Positions 26,162 through 34,721 of a DNA stretch of 64,000 nucleotides are shown here, one piece after another. The stretch spans positions 310,001 through 374,000 of the forward strand of contig NZ_SSMQ01000002.1 in the NCBI RefSeq assembly GCF_005144585.1, written 5' to 3'. Made by a program: the position numbers and the translations under genes. The notes beneath the pieces were generated by a model. The model was not told the DNA's origin. It was given only the letters and a program-made list of their open reading frames with translations, and made no database searches. Every line of letters begins with the position of its first letter. Position 1 is the stretch's first letter. This DNA is from Polyangium fumosum (GTDB lineage: Bacteria; Myxococcota_A; Polyangia; Polyangiales; Polyangiaceae).

Positions 26162-26761
26162 TCAGAAACCTCCGGAGAGAAGAATGTTGCGAATATCTTG
26201 GAGGATTGCCTCGGCTTCCGCCTGGGTTTTCGCCGTGTCGAGCATCTGGTTCACCGTCTGGTAGTAGGTATTCGTGTGCAGTGTCGAGTGGACCGCGGCT
26301 CCCGTCGGGTTCGGCGCAGCGCGCGTTGCAGGTAGGAAGACCCCGTTCGCCGCGTCGTCCATGCCAATCCCGAACTTTGCCAAGATATCTCGCGCTCTCT
26401 GTGCCGCGGGAGCATTGCCCGCCACGATATGATGCACCGCAGCGCCCGGAGGCCGAGCATGCCCGGCCTTTTCGAGCGCCCGTCCGAGCGCGTCCGACGA
26501 CGGACCGCCTCTCCTCGCAAGGAGCGTCGGCGCCCAGCTTGGAGAGCCCGACCCCTCCGACCAAGCCTGCCCAAACCCATCAATCCCCACCCCCACCGCC
26601 GCATACCCATTCACGAGCATCCCGGCCGACGCCACCGCGATCGGCACCCCCACGATCGCGCCCCCGCCCGTGGTGCTCATCCCACCGCCCACGAACGACC
26701 CGCCCACGCCGAGCGCCATCTGCACGAGCCCGATGCCAATCTCGCCGATCGCCTTGCCCAT
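26162..26761 (-). CDS. Displaced Rhs C-terminal tip with AHH nuclease domain
   Basis: A 199-aa protein that is the C-terminal end of an Rhs toxin without its shell. Residues 1-75 are the hydrophobic Gly/Ala-rich pretoxin region (MGKAIGEIGIGLVQMALGVG), then SPSWAPTLLARRGGPSS, then an AHH-family nuclease domain with the motif AVHHIVAG near 107 and a conserved HSTLHTN near 155. The toxin half differs from the main tip at about one residue in four. It starts 33 bp after the main immunity gene and has no clear ribosome site, so it may be silent until recombined onto the Rhs shell, as is known for orphan CdiA/Rhs modules. Confidence 0.75.
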   Translation of the reverse strand: MGKAIGEIGIGLVQMALGVGGSFVGGGMSTTGGGAIVGVPIAVASAGMLVNGYAAVGVGIDGFGQAWSEGSGSPSWAPTLLARRGGPSSDALGRALEKAGHARPPGAAVHHIVAGNAPAAQRARDILAKFGIGMDDAANGVFLPATRAAPNPTGAAVHSTLHTNTYYQTVNQMLDTAKTQAEAEAILQDIRNILLSGGF

Positions 26762-26794
26762 CTTTAGCGGCGGTGGGTGGGATGGAGCCGCGCG

Positions 26795-27334
26795 TCACCC
26801 CGACCAGACCTCGTTGAAGTCCAGGCCGCGGAGGCCGGCCGCCTTGACCCGCTCGACGAATCGTTCGCTCACGTAGGTGGAGCTCCCACGATGCGGCAGA
26901 CGAAACAGGTCGACGCCTTCGATCGCGGACGCGAAGAACGCAGGCTTTTTGATCCACATGATCCTGTCCGTGCCAGGGATCCTCCTCAGCGTCGAGTTGG
27001 CCTCGTCCAGGGCGTCGATCACGCGTGCATTGAGCACGTACAGTTCGACGCCGTCGTCGGTGGACAGCGGGAGCACCTCGCCGTTCGCTTCGAGGATGTC
27101 GCGCAGCGCATCGACGGCGGTGCGTCGCATGACGAGGGGACCAAAACCGAGCGACGGGAAGTCCGAGGGCTTGAACCCTTGACGCTTGTCCGCGCGGACA
27201 CGACGGACCGCGATTGGCTTCCACGTCGCGGCGCGAGGCGACCCGTCGAACTCCCTGAAGACCTCGTATTCCTCGCTGTGGATCGCATTCACACACTCGT
27301 AATGTTCCGCGGGAATCGGCTCATAGATCACCAT
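26795..27334 (-). CDS. Imm11-like immunity protein of the main Rhs toxin
   Basis: A 179-aa cytoplasmic-type protein with no signal peptide. It resembles Imm11/DUF1629 immunity proteins (N-terminal MVIYEPIPAEHYECVN, middle ELYVLNARVIDALDEANST, C-terminal RLPHRGSSTYVSERFVERVK). It begins 2 bp after the stop of the AHH-tipped Rhs gene, the expected position for the cognate antidote. A paralog at 25620-26159 shares most of its C-terminal two-thirds. Function as the inhibitor of the AHH nuclease is inferred from position and family. Confidence 0.8.
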   Translation of the reverse strand: MVIYEPIPAEHYECVNAIHSEEYEVFREFDGSPRAATWKPIAVRRVRADKRQGFKPSDFPSLGFGPLVMRRTAVDALRDILEANGEVLPLSTDDGVELYVLNARVIDALDEANSTLRRIPGTDRIMWIKKPAFFASAIEGVDLFRLPHRGSSTYVSERFVERVKAAGLRGLDFNEVWSG

Positions 27335-27336
27335 GC

Positions 27337-30300
27337 TCAGAAACCTCCGGAGAGAAGGATGTTGCGAATGTCTTGGAGGATGGCCTCCGCTTCCGCCCGG
27401 GTTTTCGCCGTCCCGAGAAAATCGTTCACCCTTTTGTAGTAAGCGTTCGTGTGCAGCGTCGAGTGGACCGCGGCTCCCGTCGGGTTCAGCGCAGCACCCG
27501 TTGCAGGCAGAAAGGCGCCGTTCACCGCGTCATCGATGCCGATACCGAACCGTTCGAGCACGTCCCGCGCCGGCTCGGCCAATTTTGCTTCACGAGCCAC
27601 GATATGATGCACCGCAGCGCCCGGAGGCCGAGCATGCCCGGCCTTTTCGAGCGCCCGTCCGAGCGCGTCCGACGACGGACCGCCTCTCCTCGCAAGGAGC
27701 GTCGGCGCCCAGCTTGGAGAGCCCGCCCCCTCCGACCAAGCCTGCCAAAACCCACCCCACCCCACCCCCACCGCCGCATACCCATTCACGAGCATCCCGG
27801 CCGACGCCACCGCGATCGGCACCCCGACGATCGCGCCCCCGCCCGTGGTGCTCATCCCACCACCCAGGAACGACCCGCCCACGCCAAGCGCCATCTGCAC
27901 GAGCCCGATGCCAATCTCGCCGATCGCCTTCCCGAGTCGCGCCTGCGGCGTCCCCTTCGCCAATGTCCCCGAATCGATCGCGATCTGCGCCCCGATACTC
28001 CCGCCGGGCACCACGCCGATCATCGCCCCCGACACGACGCCGCCGCCATACTGCACCGCGGGCAATTCCTTGAAGCTCATCTCCGGCTCGGCCGCATCCG
28101 GCAACGACGCCGCCGGTGGGCTCGGCAGATGCGCGCGGAACGCCGCCACGATACCGGTTTGCGCCTCCGGGTCCTTCGGTATCCGCGGCGGACCGATGAC
28201 AATGACGTTGATGACGCCATCCGGCCCGGTCAATACGGGCTGCCCCGCTTGGCCGAGCAAGATCGCCTGATACCCGCTCGGATCCACGTATGCGAGCGGA
28301 TTGTTGAACGTATACGAATATGGATTCCAAGCCTGCCCGGACAGGACATCCGCCACGATGGGATCTGTCTGCAGAAACCGCCCGATCCTCGGGTCGTAGA
28401 TACGCCCCTTCGCATTGACGAGCCCGACCTCCTCGTCTTGCTCGTGCCAGGTGAACCCACGCCGCATCCCCGTGCTCGCAGTCGCCCCGGCACTCCCACC
28501 CCACGCGGGATCCCGCGGCGCCCCGAACGCGTCGAAGCTCCGCCGATCCACCTCCGCGCCGGCCTCGTCCGTGATCACGTCGACCGAGCCGAGGTGGTCC
28601 ACGTGCACATAACGCCGCGTCTCGTTCTCGCCGCGCCGCTCGAAGACCGCGACCATCCGCTCGCCATTGCTCACGAAGTACCGGTCGACGACCCCCTCGG
28701 GGCGCGTCTCCTGCTCGAAGAGATCCCCGAAATAGATCGTCTCCCGCTCCCCACGCCGGCCGAGCACCCGCGCCCCATGGCCGTCGTATTCGAACGTGGT
28801 GGCGGGGCCACCAGCCGTTGGCACGTACGATCGCGGCAGGTCGAAGTCCGTATACGTGATGGTCACGTCCGGCCGCGTGATCTGATTGCCCACGGCGTCG
28901 TTTGCGAACGCCGCGCTCCCCGCGAGCTGCACCGCGTGCGGATGCGCGGGATCGTACGTGTATGTCCCGACGTCCGATTTGAACGTGATATCGCCGGCCG
29001 CGTCATACTCGATCACCGTATCGCACGGCCCACTCCATTCGAGGCACGAGAGCGGGGATTCGCAGTCCTCCACCCGGCTGCACGTGAGCCGATCGAGCTC
29101 GTCGTGCTGGAACCGCTCGATCTTCTGCTGTCGCTTGTCCTCCCTCGAATCGACGTTCAGCCGCACATTGTGCCGATATACGAGTCCCTGAAGCATGTTC
29201 GTGCCGTGGTGCGTGAAGATGCTCTCCACGGCGCCGCTCTGCGGTGAAACATCACGCTCTGTGAGCGCCCCGTTCCCGAACGTCTCCATGACGGTGCGTC
29301 CCGCGCCGTCGATCATGTCGAGCTGCCAGATGAGATCCCGCGTGACCCCCTGGCGAACCGCCGTCAGCGTGCCTGTCGTGTCGTACTCGTGGTAGACGCT
29401 GAAATCACTCTCGTCCGGATACGTGATCCCCGAGAGTCGACCGAACGTGTCATAACTACGCCACGCCGTGAACGCGCGTGTATCCGCCAGCCGGAGCGTC
29501 GTATACCACGGCCGCGAGAGCGAATCGTACTTGTATTCGACCCGGTGCCCGTCCGCGCCGATCACACGCGATGGGAAGCCGACGCCATGGTCCGCCATGT
29601 CGAACTCGTACGTCGAGATCCCGCCGCCCTGCTCGCGGCGCGTGAGCCGACCGAGCACATCGTGCTCGAACTTGTAATGCCGCCCCAGCGCGTCGACGAG
29701 ATCCGTGACCTGATCGAAGCCATCAAAAACGGACGTCGTCTTGCCCCGGTCTGGATCCGTCTCCTCGATACCTCGGCCATAATCGTCGTGTACCGTCTCC
29801 CGGGACGTCCCGTCGGGCAGCTCGACGCTGCGCACGAGCCCGAACGGCTCATAGATATACGTCGTCTCGCCACTCTTCGCGTCGACGACGGAGATCGGCC
29901 TCCCGATCGCGTCGAGTAGGGTCCTCTTCGTCAGGACGCCCCCATCGGGATTGCTCTCCTGCGTGAAGACCTGGTCGTGGTCGTACGTAAGATTCGAAAT
30001 CGCGCCCCAGGGTGCCTTCGTGGAGATCACGCGCCCGGCGTTGTCGTACTCCCACGTCGTGCCGAGCCCGGCCGCCGGAGCGTCGCCCTCGATGTGCGGA
30101 TTGCTCTCCCACACCCTTCGCCCGTGGAAATCGTACGACCTCTCCGCGACGATCCACTTCCCGACCCCGAACGCCGAGATCCCGGACATGAGCACATCCG
30201 GCCCCTTCGATCGCTGCCGCACCGGGCGCCCGAGCGAATCGAGCACCGTCTCCCGCGCGCCGTGCCCCGGCGTCGCCTCCTGCACGTGAAGCGCCCATTC

Positions 30301-33300
30301 ATTCGCGAACGGCCCGCCATCCTTGACCCGCGCGAGGCTCCGCGTGCGGACGACCCCATCCGGCCTGTGCTCCTCGACGACGCGACCGAACCCGTCCACG
30401 CGCCATTTCGTGACGAGCGCGTTTGGATCGCGCATCGAGAGCTCCACGCCGAGGCCCGCGTCGAACACGTGATACGACGTGTGCCCTGCAGCATTCCGCG
30501 TCGCCCACGGGTACGTGCCCGAGGGCTCGTACGTCACGCATGCCTCCCGGTGATGCCCGAAGGCATCGTCCGCGAGCACGCTCGTGACGTTCCCGAAGTC
30601 ATCGCGCAGAAAGTGTACCACGCGCCGCGCGGCGGGGTCGTTCGGCGCGCGCGTGCTCCGCCAAAGCGCGCCCCGGAGGTCGAACGCCTGCTCGATCTCC
30701 CGGCACCGGGTCTCGCCGAGCGCCGAGCTGCACGTCTTCTCCTTCTCGACGAGGCCGAGCAGCCACAGCGCGGGGTCATGGGTCACCGTGCGCGTCGTCT
30801 TGTTCAGGAGGTCGACGCCCTCGGTAAACGATCGCATCTCGAGCACGTTCCCGAACGTGTCGACGTCATCGACGACGGTCCACGTGCGCTCGAGGAGGTC
30901 CCCGTCCTGCTCGCGGCGCTTCTCCGTCCTCCGTGTCGTGACGAAATAGGTCGCGCCGCCGCTCGTCGGGATGACCTCCGGCTCCACGTAGGACGAACGC
31001 ACTTCCTCCTTCGCGGCGGAGATCCGGGTCTCGGACTCGATCACCATTCCGGCGAACGGAAACGTTCGCCGCGCGGAATCGAACGTCACGTTGTCGAAGC
31101 GCTCGTGAACCTCGGTGCCCGTGTCGAGGTCACGCACGATACGCGTACCGAACCCGAGGAACCCGCGACCGTGCCGGTGCGCGCGGCCATCGCGATACTC
31201 GACCTCGAACCTTCGTGCCTCGTTCTGGCCATTGTTCAGCCGGTACGACGATACGACAGGGGCGCCACCCACGACGCAGGCACGCGGATAGATGCAATCG
31301 TTCTCCGGATCCGAGCGCGGCGCATAGGTAGCTTCACCTCGATCGACCAGATCACCATACGTGATCTCGAGATCCGGCAAGAACCCGGGATCGCTTGGGT
31401 CTTTAGGGTTCCGTCCCGTCGTGAGGGTCGTGAGCAGATCCCGCGGCGCCCGGTTCCGGTACGCGACCATCTGCGCGTCGTGGTACGGATACACGATGTC
31501 CGTGTCCTGGTCCCCGTCGAGATCGATTGTGCGGAGCAGGTATTGTGGGGCCACGGTGTCGCCGTATGGATTCTCGAACTGGATCGATGTGGCCGTGACC
31601 GTCGCGTTTTCCCCGAGCTTGCCGCTCTCGTACACCACGTAACACGTGTCATCTCCGCAGGATCCCGGCACCGGCAGGAACAGGTCGTCGCGGCCGTCAC
31701 GATTGGAGTCGAAGACCCTCGCGTAAGGCGAGTACACGAACGCTTCAGAGCCGGCGGCCGGGAAGGGAGCGTAGACCGCACCGAAGAACTCGAATTCGTC
31801 GCGCCCGTGGTTTTCGTACACGAAGGGGATGATGTCCGTGCCGAGGTTGCCTACATGGAGGAGGTCCGGATAACCGTCGGCATTGATGTCGGGGAAGAGG
31901 ACCCGGAGCGCTTCCCACTCCGCGTTCATGCTCGCGGCGTGCACCTTCGTGAGCGGATAGGCGACCATCTCCGCGACCGGGTCTTCCGACACTCCCACGC
32001 CGAGGGCATTGGCCATGGGAAGACCCGTCGACCGGCTCTCCCACGCGAGGGAAGGTACATCGAGCCGATGCACCCACCACTTCGCGTCCGTGTCGACCGT
32101 GACGAGCTCCGTCTGCCCGTCCGCGTCCCAGTCGACCGCCCCGAAGAACCGCTTCATCGTCCAGCAAGACACGCCATCGAGCGCCGGAATGGGGCGCTCT
32201 TTTTCCTCGAATCCGCCCGGTCTCCACAGGTGCGCGCGCCAGTGCGCGAGCGATGGCTTGCAGTCTTCGCCCGGGAGGCAATTGTCCTCCACGTAATTCA
32301 CGCCGGCGTACCACGTCCGCTCGTCGTCACACCCCACGAAATCGAGCATGCCGTCGGCATCGAGATCCGCGAGTGTCCAGCCTGAAGCGCTCTCGGGCGT
32401 GAACTCCGATGCTCGGAAATGCGCCTGGCGCCTGATCTTCGTGGCGACGCGTTCGAAGTGGGGCGACGGCTCCGGCTTCGATACGAGGACGTGGTGGAAG
32501 TTCCAGCCTACGCCCGACGGTTGATCGATGAGGAGGTCGATGCGACCATCGCCATTGTAGTCGAGAGGAGAGATGAGCCACTGCCCGAGGAAGCCCGTCG
32601 GATAGGAAAGGTCCGCCCACTCCACGGGCACGCCCAGGTTCCCGCCGCCGACGTTCTCGTACACGAACCAGCGATTCCTTCCCGTCTCGGGGTGGGTGGT
32701 GGACGTGACGATGTCCGGGAGACCGTCTCCCGTCACGTCGGCGAGGGTCCAGCTATATTGAGGGTCTTCGTTCTTCGTGGGGACGTGGGGCCAGAGCGCG
32801 CTCGTCTCGAAGCCGCCTTGGGCCCCGCCGTCGCTCCAGCCGAACCGCGTGGCAGGCTTGCATTGCGCGAGGTCCCCCGCGGCGCATTCTTCGGCCTTCA
32901 CGAGCAAGGAGCGGTCGGTGATGGGGTCCGGGTCGTAATCGAATTCATATGAGCGGACCTTCACCCCGTCGGCGAACATGTCGACGCCAGCGAGCTGCTT
33001 GTCCCGCGAGATGCGCTCCCCCTCGTGAAACATGGCGCCGCCGTCGTTGACGGTATAGCGGAATCGAACCTCGCGGCTGCCCTGCGTCTCGACGCCGTTC
33101 GCGCCGATGTGACCCGCGTACGTGATCCGGTCGGGGACTCGCTCGCGCGTGGCGCCGCTCTGCGCGTTCGCGTCCGTTGCGTAATGATACCGGATCGTAT
33201 TGCCGAACCGATCCCGCTCCCGCTCGATGCTCCAGGCGCGCGTGATGCCGTGCCGCCAGACGACGCGCGCCGCATTGCTTTTACCGTACTCGACGACGCG

Positions 33301-33909
33301 ACCGTCGCGCCGAAAGACGACGAAATAGATCGCATCGAAGCCATCCTTCGAGGGCGCGCCATACCCGTGGATCTTCGTCTGCGTATCGGGGAACGTGCGG
33401 TACTCGGCGAAATTGCCGACCGTGTCCTTCCCTTGGCCCACCTGCACCAGGCGCAATCCATCCAGGCAAACGTGGTCCGCGGTGTCGAGCCGGACGCCGC
33501 GGATCGCGCCGTCCTGCGCGAGGTTCGTGCTGCAGCGGTGGATCATCGAGAGCCCTCGGAGGGAAAACCCCTTGCCAAGGAGGCCGATGTCGACGCTGCT
33601 ATCGTACGTGATCGAGAGGGCGGGCTCGATCCGCCCCGGGGGCACGATGAGCGGAATGGTATGGGTCGCCGAACCCGTGGCCGACACGGCGAACGATCCG
33701 TCGAGGGACAGGGCGCCTTGCGCAGGCGCCTTCTCGAGCGGGGTCATGGCCGGATATGCGTGGTGCCCGGCGTAGGTCGGACAAGCGAGGGCCGGCTCGG
33801 GGAGCTCCGACGGCTCCGCCGGCGGCGCGGGTGGCATGGGCTCGTCGCTCGCGCGCGCGAAGGGAAAAAGGACGAGCAGCAAGGAAAGGACCAGGACAGC
33901 CCAGCGCAT
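27337..33909 (-). CDS. SpvB/Rhs polymorphic toxin with AHH nuclease tip
   Basis: A 2190-aa secreted toxin. Signal peptide MRWAVLVLSLLLVLFPFARA; SpvB-like N-terminal domain (about 40-330, with PLIVPPGRIEPALSITYDSS); a region with FG-GAP/VCBS motifs (DVTGDGLPDIVTS, DYNGDGRIDLLI, DINADGYPDLLHV, about 380-860); many YD/Rhs repeats (about 1180-1850); and the Rhs core end GRIYDPRIGRFLQTDPI and NPYSYTFNNPLAYVDPSGY (about 1840-1880). After it come a Gly-rich hydrophobic pretoxin region and an AHH nuclease tip (AVHHIVAR near 2101). The start at 33909 has GGAGG eight bases upstream; an ATG 15 bases earlier has no site. TTGACA on the minus strand (33977-33982) may be a -35. Followed by its immunity gene. 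Route of export unknown. Confidence 0.9.
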   Translation of the reverse strand: MRWAVLVLSLLLVLFPFARASDEPMPPAPPAEPSELPEPALACPTYAGHHAYPAMTPLEKAPAQGALSLDGSFAVSATGSATHTIPLIVPPGRIEPALSITYDSSVDIGLLGKGFSLRGLSMIHRCSTNLAQDGAIRGVRLDTADHVCLDGLRLVQVGQGKDTVGNFAEYRTFPDTQTKIHGYGAPSKDGFDAIYFVVFRRDGRVVEYGKSNAARVVWRHGITRAWSIERERDRFGNTIRYHYATDANAQSGATRERVPDRITYAGHIGANGVETQGSREVRFRYTVNDGGAMFHEGERISRDKQLAGVDMFADGVKVRSYEFDYDPDPITDRSLLVKAEECAAGDLAQCKPATRFGWSDGGAQGGFETSALWPHVPTKNEDPQYSWTLADVTGDGLPDIVTSTTHPETGRNRWFVYENVGGGNLGVPVEWADLSYPTGFLGQWLISPLDYNGDGRIDLLIDQPSGVGWNFHHVLVSKPEPSPHFERVATKIRRQAHFRASEFTPESASGWTLADLDADGMLDFVGCDDERTWYAGVNYVEDNCLPGEDCKPSLAHWRAHLWRPGGFEEKERPIPALDGVSCWTMKRFFGAVDWDADGQTELVTVDTDAKWWVHRLDVPSLAWESRSTGLPMANALGVGVSEDPVAEMVAYPLTKVHAASMNAEWEALRVLFPDINADGYPDLLHVGNLGTDIIPFVYENHGRDEFEFFGAVYAPFPAAGSEAFVYSPYARVFDSNRDGRDDLFLPVPGSCGDDTCYVVYESGKLGENATVTATSIQFENPYGDTVAPQYLLRTIDLDGDQDTDIVYPYHDAQMVAYRNRAPRDLLTTLTTGRNPKDPSDPGFLPDLEITYGDLVDRGEATYAPRSDPENDCIYPRACVVGGAPVVSSYRLNNGQNEARRFEVEYRDGRAHRHGRGFLGFGTRIVRDLDTGTEVHERFDNVTFDSARRTFPFAGMVIESETRISAAKEEVRSSYVEPEVIPTSGGATYFVTTRRTEKRREQDGDLLERTWTVVDDVDTFGNVLEMRSFTEGVDLLNKTTRTVTHDPALWLLGLVEKEKTCSSALGETRCREIEQAFDLRGALWRSTRAPNDPAARRVVHFLRDDFGNVTSVLADDAFGHHREACVTYEPSGTYPWATRNAAGHTSYHVFDAGLGVELSMRDPNALVTKWRVDGFGRVVEEHRPDGVVRTRSLARVKDGGPFANEWALHVQEATPGHGARETVLDSLGRPVRQRSKGPDVLMSGISAFGVGKWIVAERSYDFHGRRVWESNPHIEGDAPAAGLGTTWEYDNAGRVISTKAPWGAISNLTYDHDQVFTQESNPDGGVLTKRTLLDAIGRPISVVDAKSGETTYIYEPFGLVRSVELPDGTSRETVHDDYGRGIEETDPDRGKTTSVFDGFDQVTDLVDALGRHYKFEHDVLGRLTRREQGGGISTYEFDMADHGVGFPSRVIGADGHRVEYKYDSLSRPWYTTLRLADTRAFTAWRSYDTFGRLSGITYPDESDFSVYHEYDTTGTLTAVRQGVTRDLIWQLDMIDGAGRTVMETFGNGALTERDVSPQSGAVESIFTHHGTNMLQGLVYRHNVRLNVDSREDKRQQKIERFQHDELDRLTCSRVEDCESPLSCLEWSGPCDTVIEYDAAGDITFKSDVGTYTYDPAHPHAVQLAGSAAFANDAVGNQITRPDVTITYTDFDLPRSYVPTAGGPATTFEYDGHGARVLGRRGERETIYFGDLFEQETRPEGVVDRYFVSNGERMVAVFERRGENETRRYVHVDHLGSVDVITDEAGAEVDRRSFDAFGAPRDPAWGGSAGATASTGMRRGFTWHEQDEEVGLVNAKGRIYDPRIGRFLQTDPIVADVLSGQAWNPYSYTFNNPLAYVDPSGYQAILLGQAGQPVLTGPDGVINVIVIGPPRIPKDPEAQTGIVAAFRAHLPSPPAASLPDAAEPEMSFKELPAVQYGGGVVSGAMIGVVPGGSIGAQIAIDSGTLAKGTPQARLGKAIGEIGIGLVQMALGVGGSFLGGGMSTTGGGAIVGVPIAVASAGMLVNGYAAVGVGWGGFWQAWSEGAGSPSWAPTLLARRGGPSSDALGRALEKAGHARPPGAAVHHIVAREAKLAEPARDVLERFGIGIDDAVNGAFLPATGAALNPTGAAVHSTLHTNAYYKRVNDFLGTAKTRAEAEAILQDIRNILLSGGF

Positions 33910-34094
33910 GACGAAAACCTCCACGCACGATCCCCCCGTGCGTTGGGCGCTGTGCTTCGCCCAAGAGCTGCGGACCTGTCAACGGGACGTTCGTCGGGTC
34001 AGGAGATAGCTGCTCCGAAACGTTGCAGTATCCACAAGCGGCCGGCTTTCAGATAGGGTGGCGTGCGTACCCTTCCAGCCCACGGAGCCTGCAC
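33910..34094. promoter_or_regulatory. Divergent region between rhs and cas6
   Basis: 185 bp between the minus-strand rhs gene and plus-strand cas6. It contains TTGACA on the minus strand (33977-33982) and an inverted repeat TTGGGCG / CGCCCAA (8-base loop, about 33944-33965) between that box and the rhs start. The last 22 bp before cas6 belong to the duplicated segment and include GGAG seven bases before the GTG. The 8-mer CGTTGCAG at 34021-34028 also occurs in the spacer-like part of the element at 24279-24385. Confidence 0.4.
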
Positions 34095-34210
34095 GTGACC
34101 CCGTCCGCACCATCCTCGCCGCCCGCCGACCGCGTCGACATCGTCTTCCCGCTCGCAGGCACGCTGGTGCCACGCGATCACGGATACGCCCTCTTCGGCG
34201 CCCTCGCGCG
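34073..34210. repeat. 138-bp direct repeat, right copy (left copy 24921-25058)
   Basis: The right copy covers 22 bp upstream of the cas6 start and the first 116 bp of the intact gene. See the left copy for the comparison. Confidence 0.9.
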
Positions 34211-34721
34211 GGTGCTCGGGGATCTGCACGGCGCATCGTGGCTCGCGGTGCATCCGCTCGGGGGGATCCCGCGGCCGGATGGATTGCTCGCGTTGCATCC
34301 ACGGCGCGGCTCGTTGTGCTTGCGCGTGGTGCCCGCGGAGATTCCGCGTGTGCTCGCGCTCGCGGGGAAGGCGCTCGACGTCGATGGATATCGCGTGCAC
34401 GTCGGCGTGTCCCGCGTGTATCCGCTCCGGCCCGCCGAGGCGCTGACGGCGAGAATGGTGGTGATCAAGGGTTTTCAGGAGCCGGAGCCATTCGCCGAGG
34501 CCGTGAAGAGGCAGCTCGATGCGCTCAGCGTGGCGGCGTCGATCGAGGTGGGGCGGCGGAGAATCGTGACGATCGCCGGAGACAAGGTGGTCGGCTTCGG
34601 GACGACGTTGCGGGGGCTCTCCGAGGAAGGATCACTCGTCGTGCAAAGGGCGGGGATCGGCGGGCGGCAACGAATGGGCTGCGGGGTGTTCGGGCCGGTC
34701 GGGAGGGAGGCGCGGGCGTGA
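34095..34721 (+). CDS. cas6: Cas6 endoribonuclease, type I-MYXAN (Cmx6)
   Basis: A 208-aa protein of the Cmx6 type. The N-terminal strand and loop VDIVFPLAGTLVPRDHGYAL carry His 29, a candidate for catalysis; the C-terminus has the Gly-rich loop GIGGRQRMGCGVFGP typical of Cas6 proteins. Cas6 cuts the repeat in the pre-crRNA at the base of its stem-loop, leaving an 8-nt 5' handle. The GTG start has GGAG seven bases upstream (CGGAGCCTGCAC before GTG). The stop overlaps the cas3 start as GTGA. The first 116 bp are duplicated at 24943-25058. Confidence 0.88.
   Translation: MTPSAPSSPPADRVDIVFPLAGTLVPRDHGYALFGALARVLGDLHGASWLAVHPLGGIPRPDGLLALHPRRGSLCLRVVPAEIPRVLALAGKALDVDGYRVHVGVSRVYPLRPAEALTARMVVIKGFQEPEPFAEAVKRQLDALSVAASIEVGRRRIVTIAGDKVVGFGTTLRGLSEEGSLVVQRAGIGGRQRMGCGVFGPVGREARA

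Larger units (their letters stand above)
25620..27940. repeat. Tandem duplication of toxin-tip/immunity module (about 1.17 kb unit)
   Basis: The block holding the Rhs tip plus immunity gene (about 26795-27940) recurs at about 25620-26765, shifted by 1175 bp. Identity is highest in the pretoxin region and in the C-terminal half of the immunity genes, and lowest in the toxin domain and immunity N-terminus. Confidence 0.8.

Noticed and set aside
26150..26170. ATGTTCAG match between the spacer-like segment of the 24279 element and the start of the second immunity gene
   Set aside because: Only eight bases match and one or two such matches are expected by chance in a window this size.
27535..27550. 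GATGCCGATA inside the Rhs gene, identical to part of the CRISPR repeat
   Set aside because: Ten bases only, within coding sequence for GIGIDDA, without the rest of the repeat or a partner copy.
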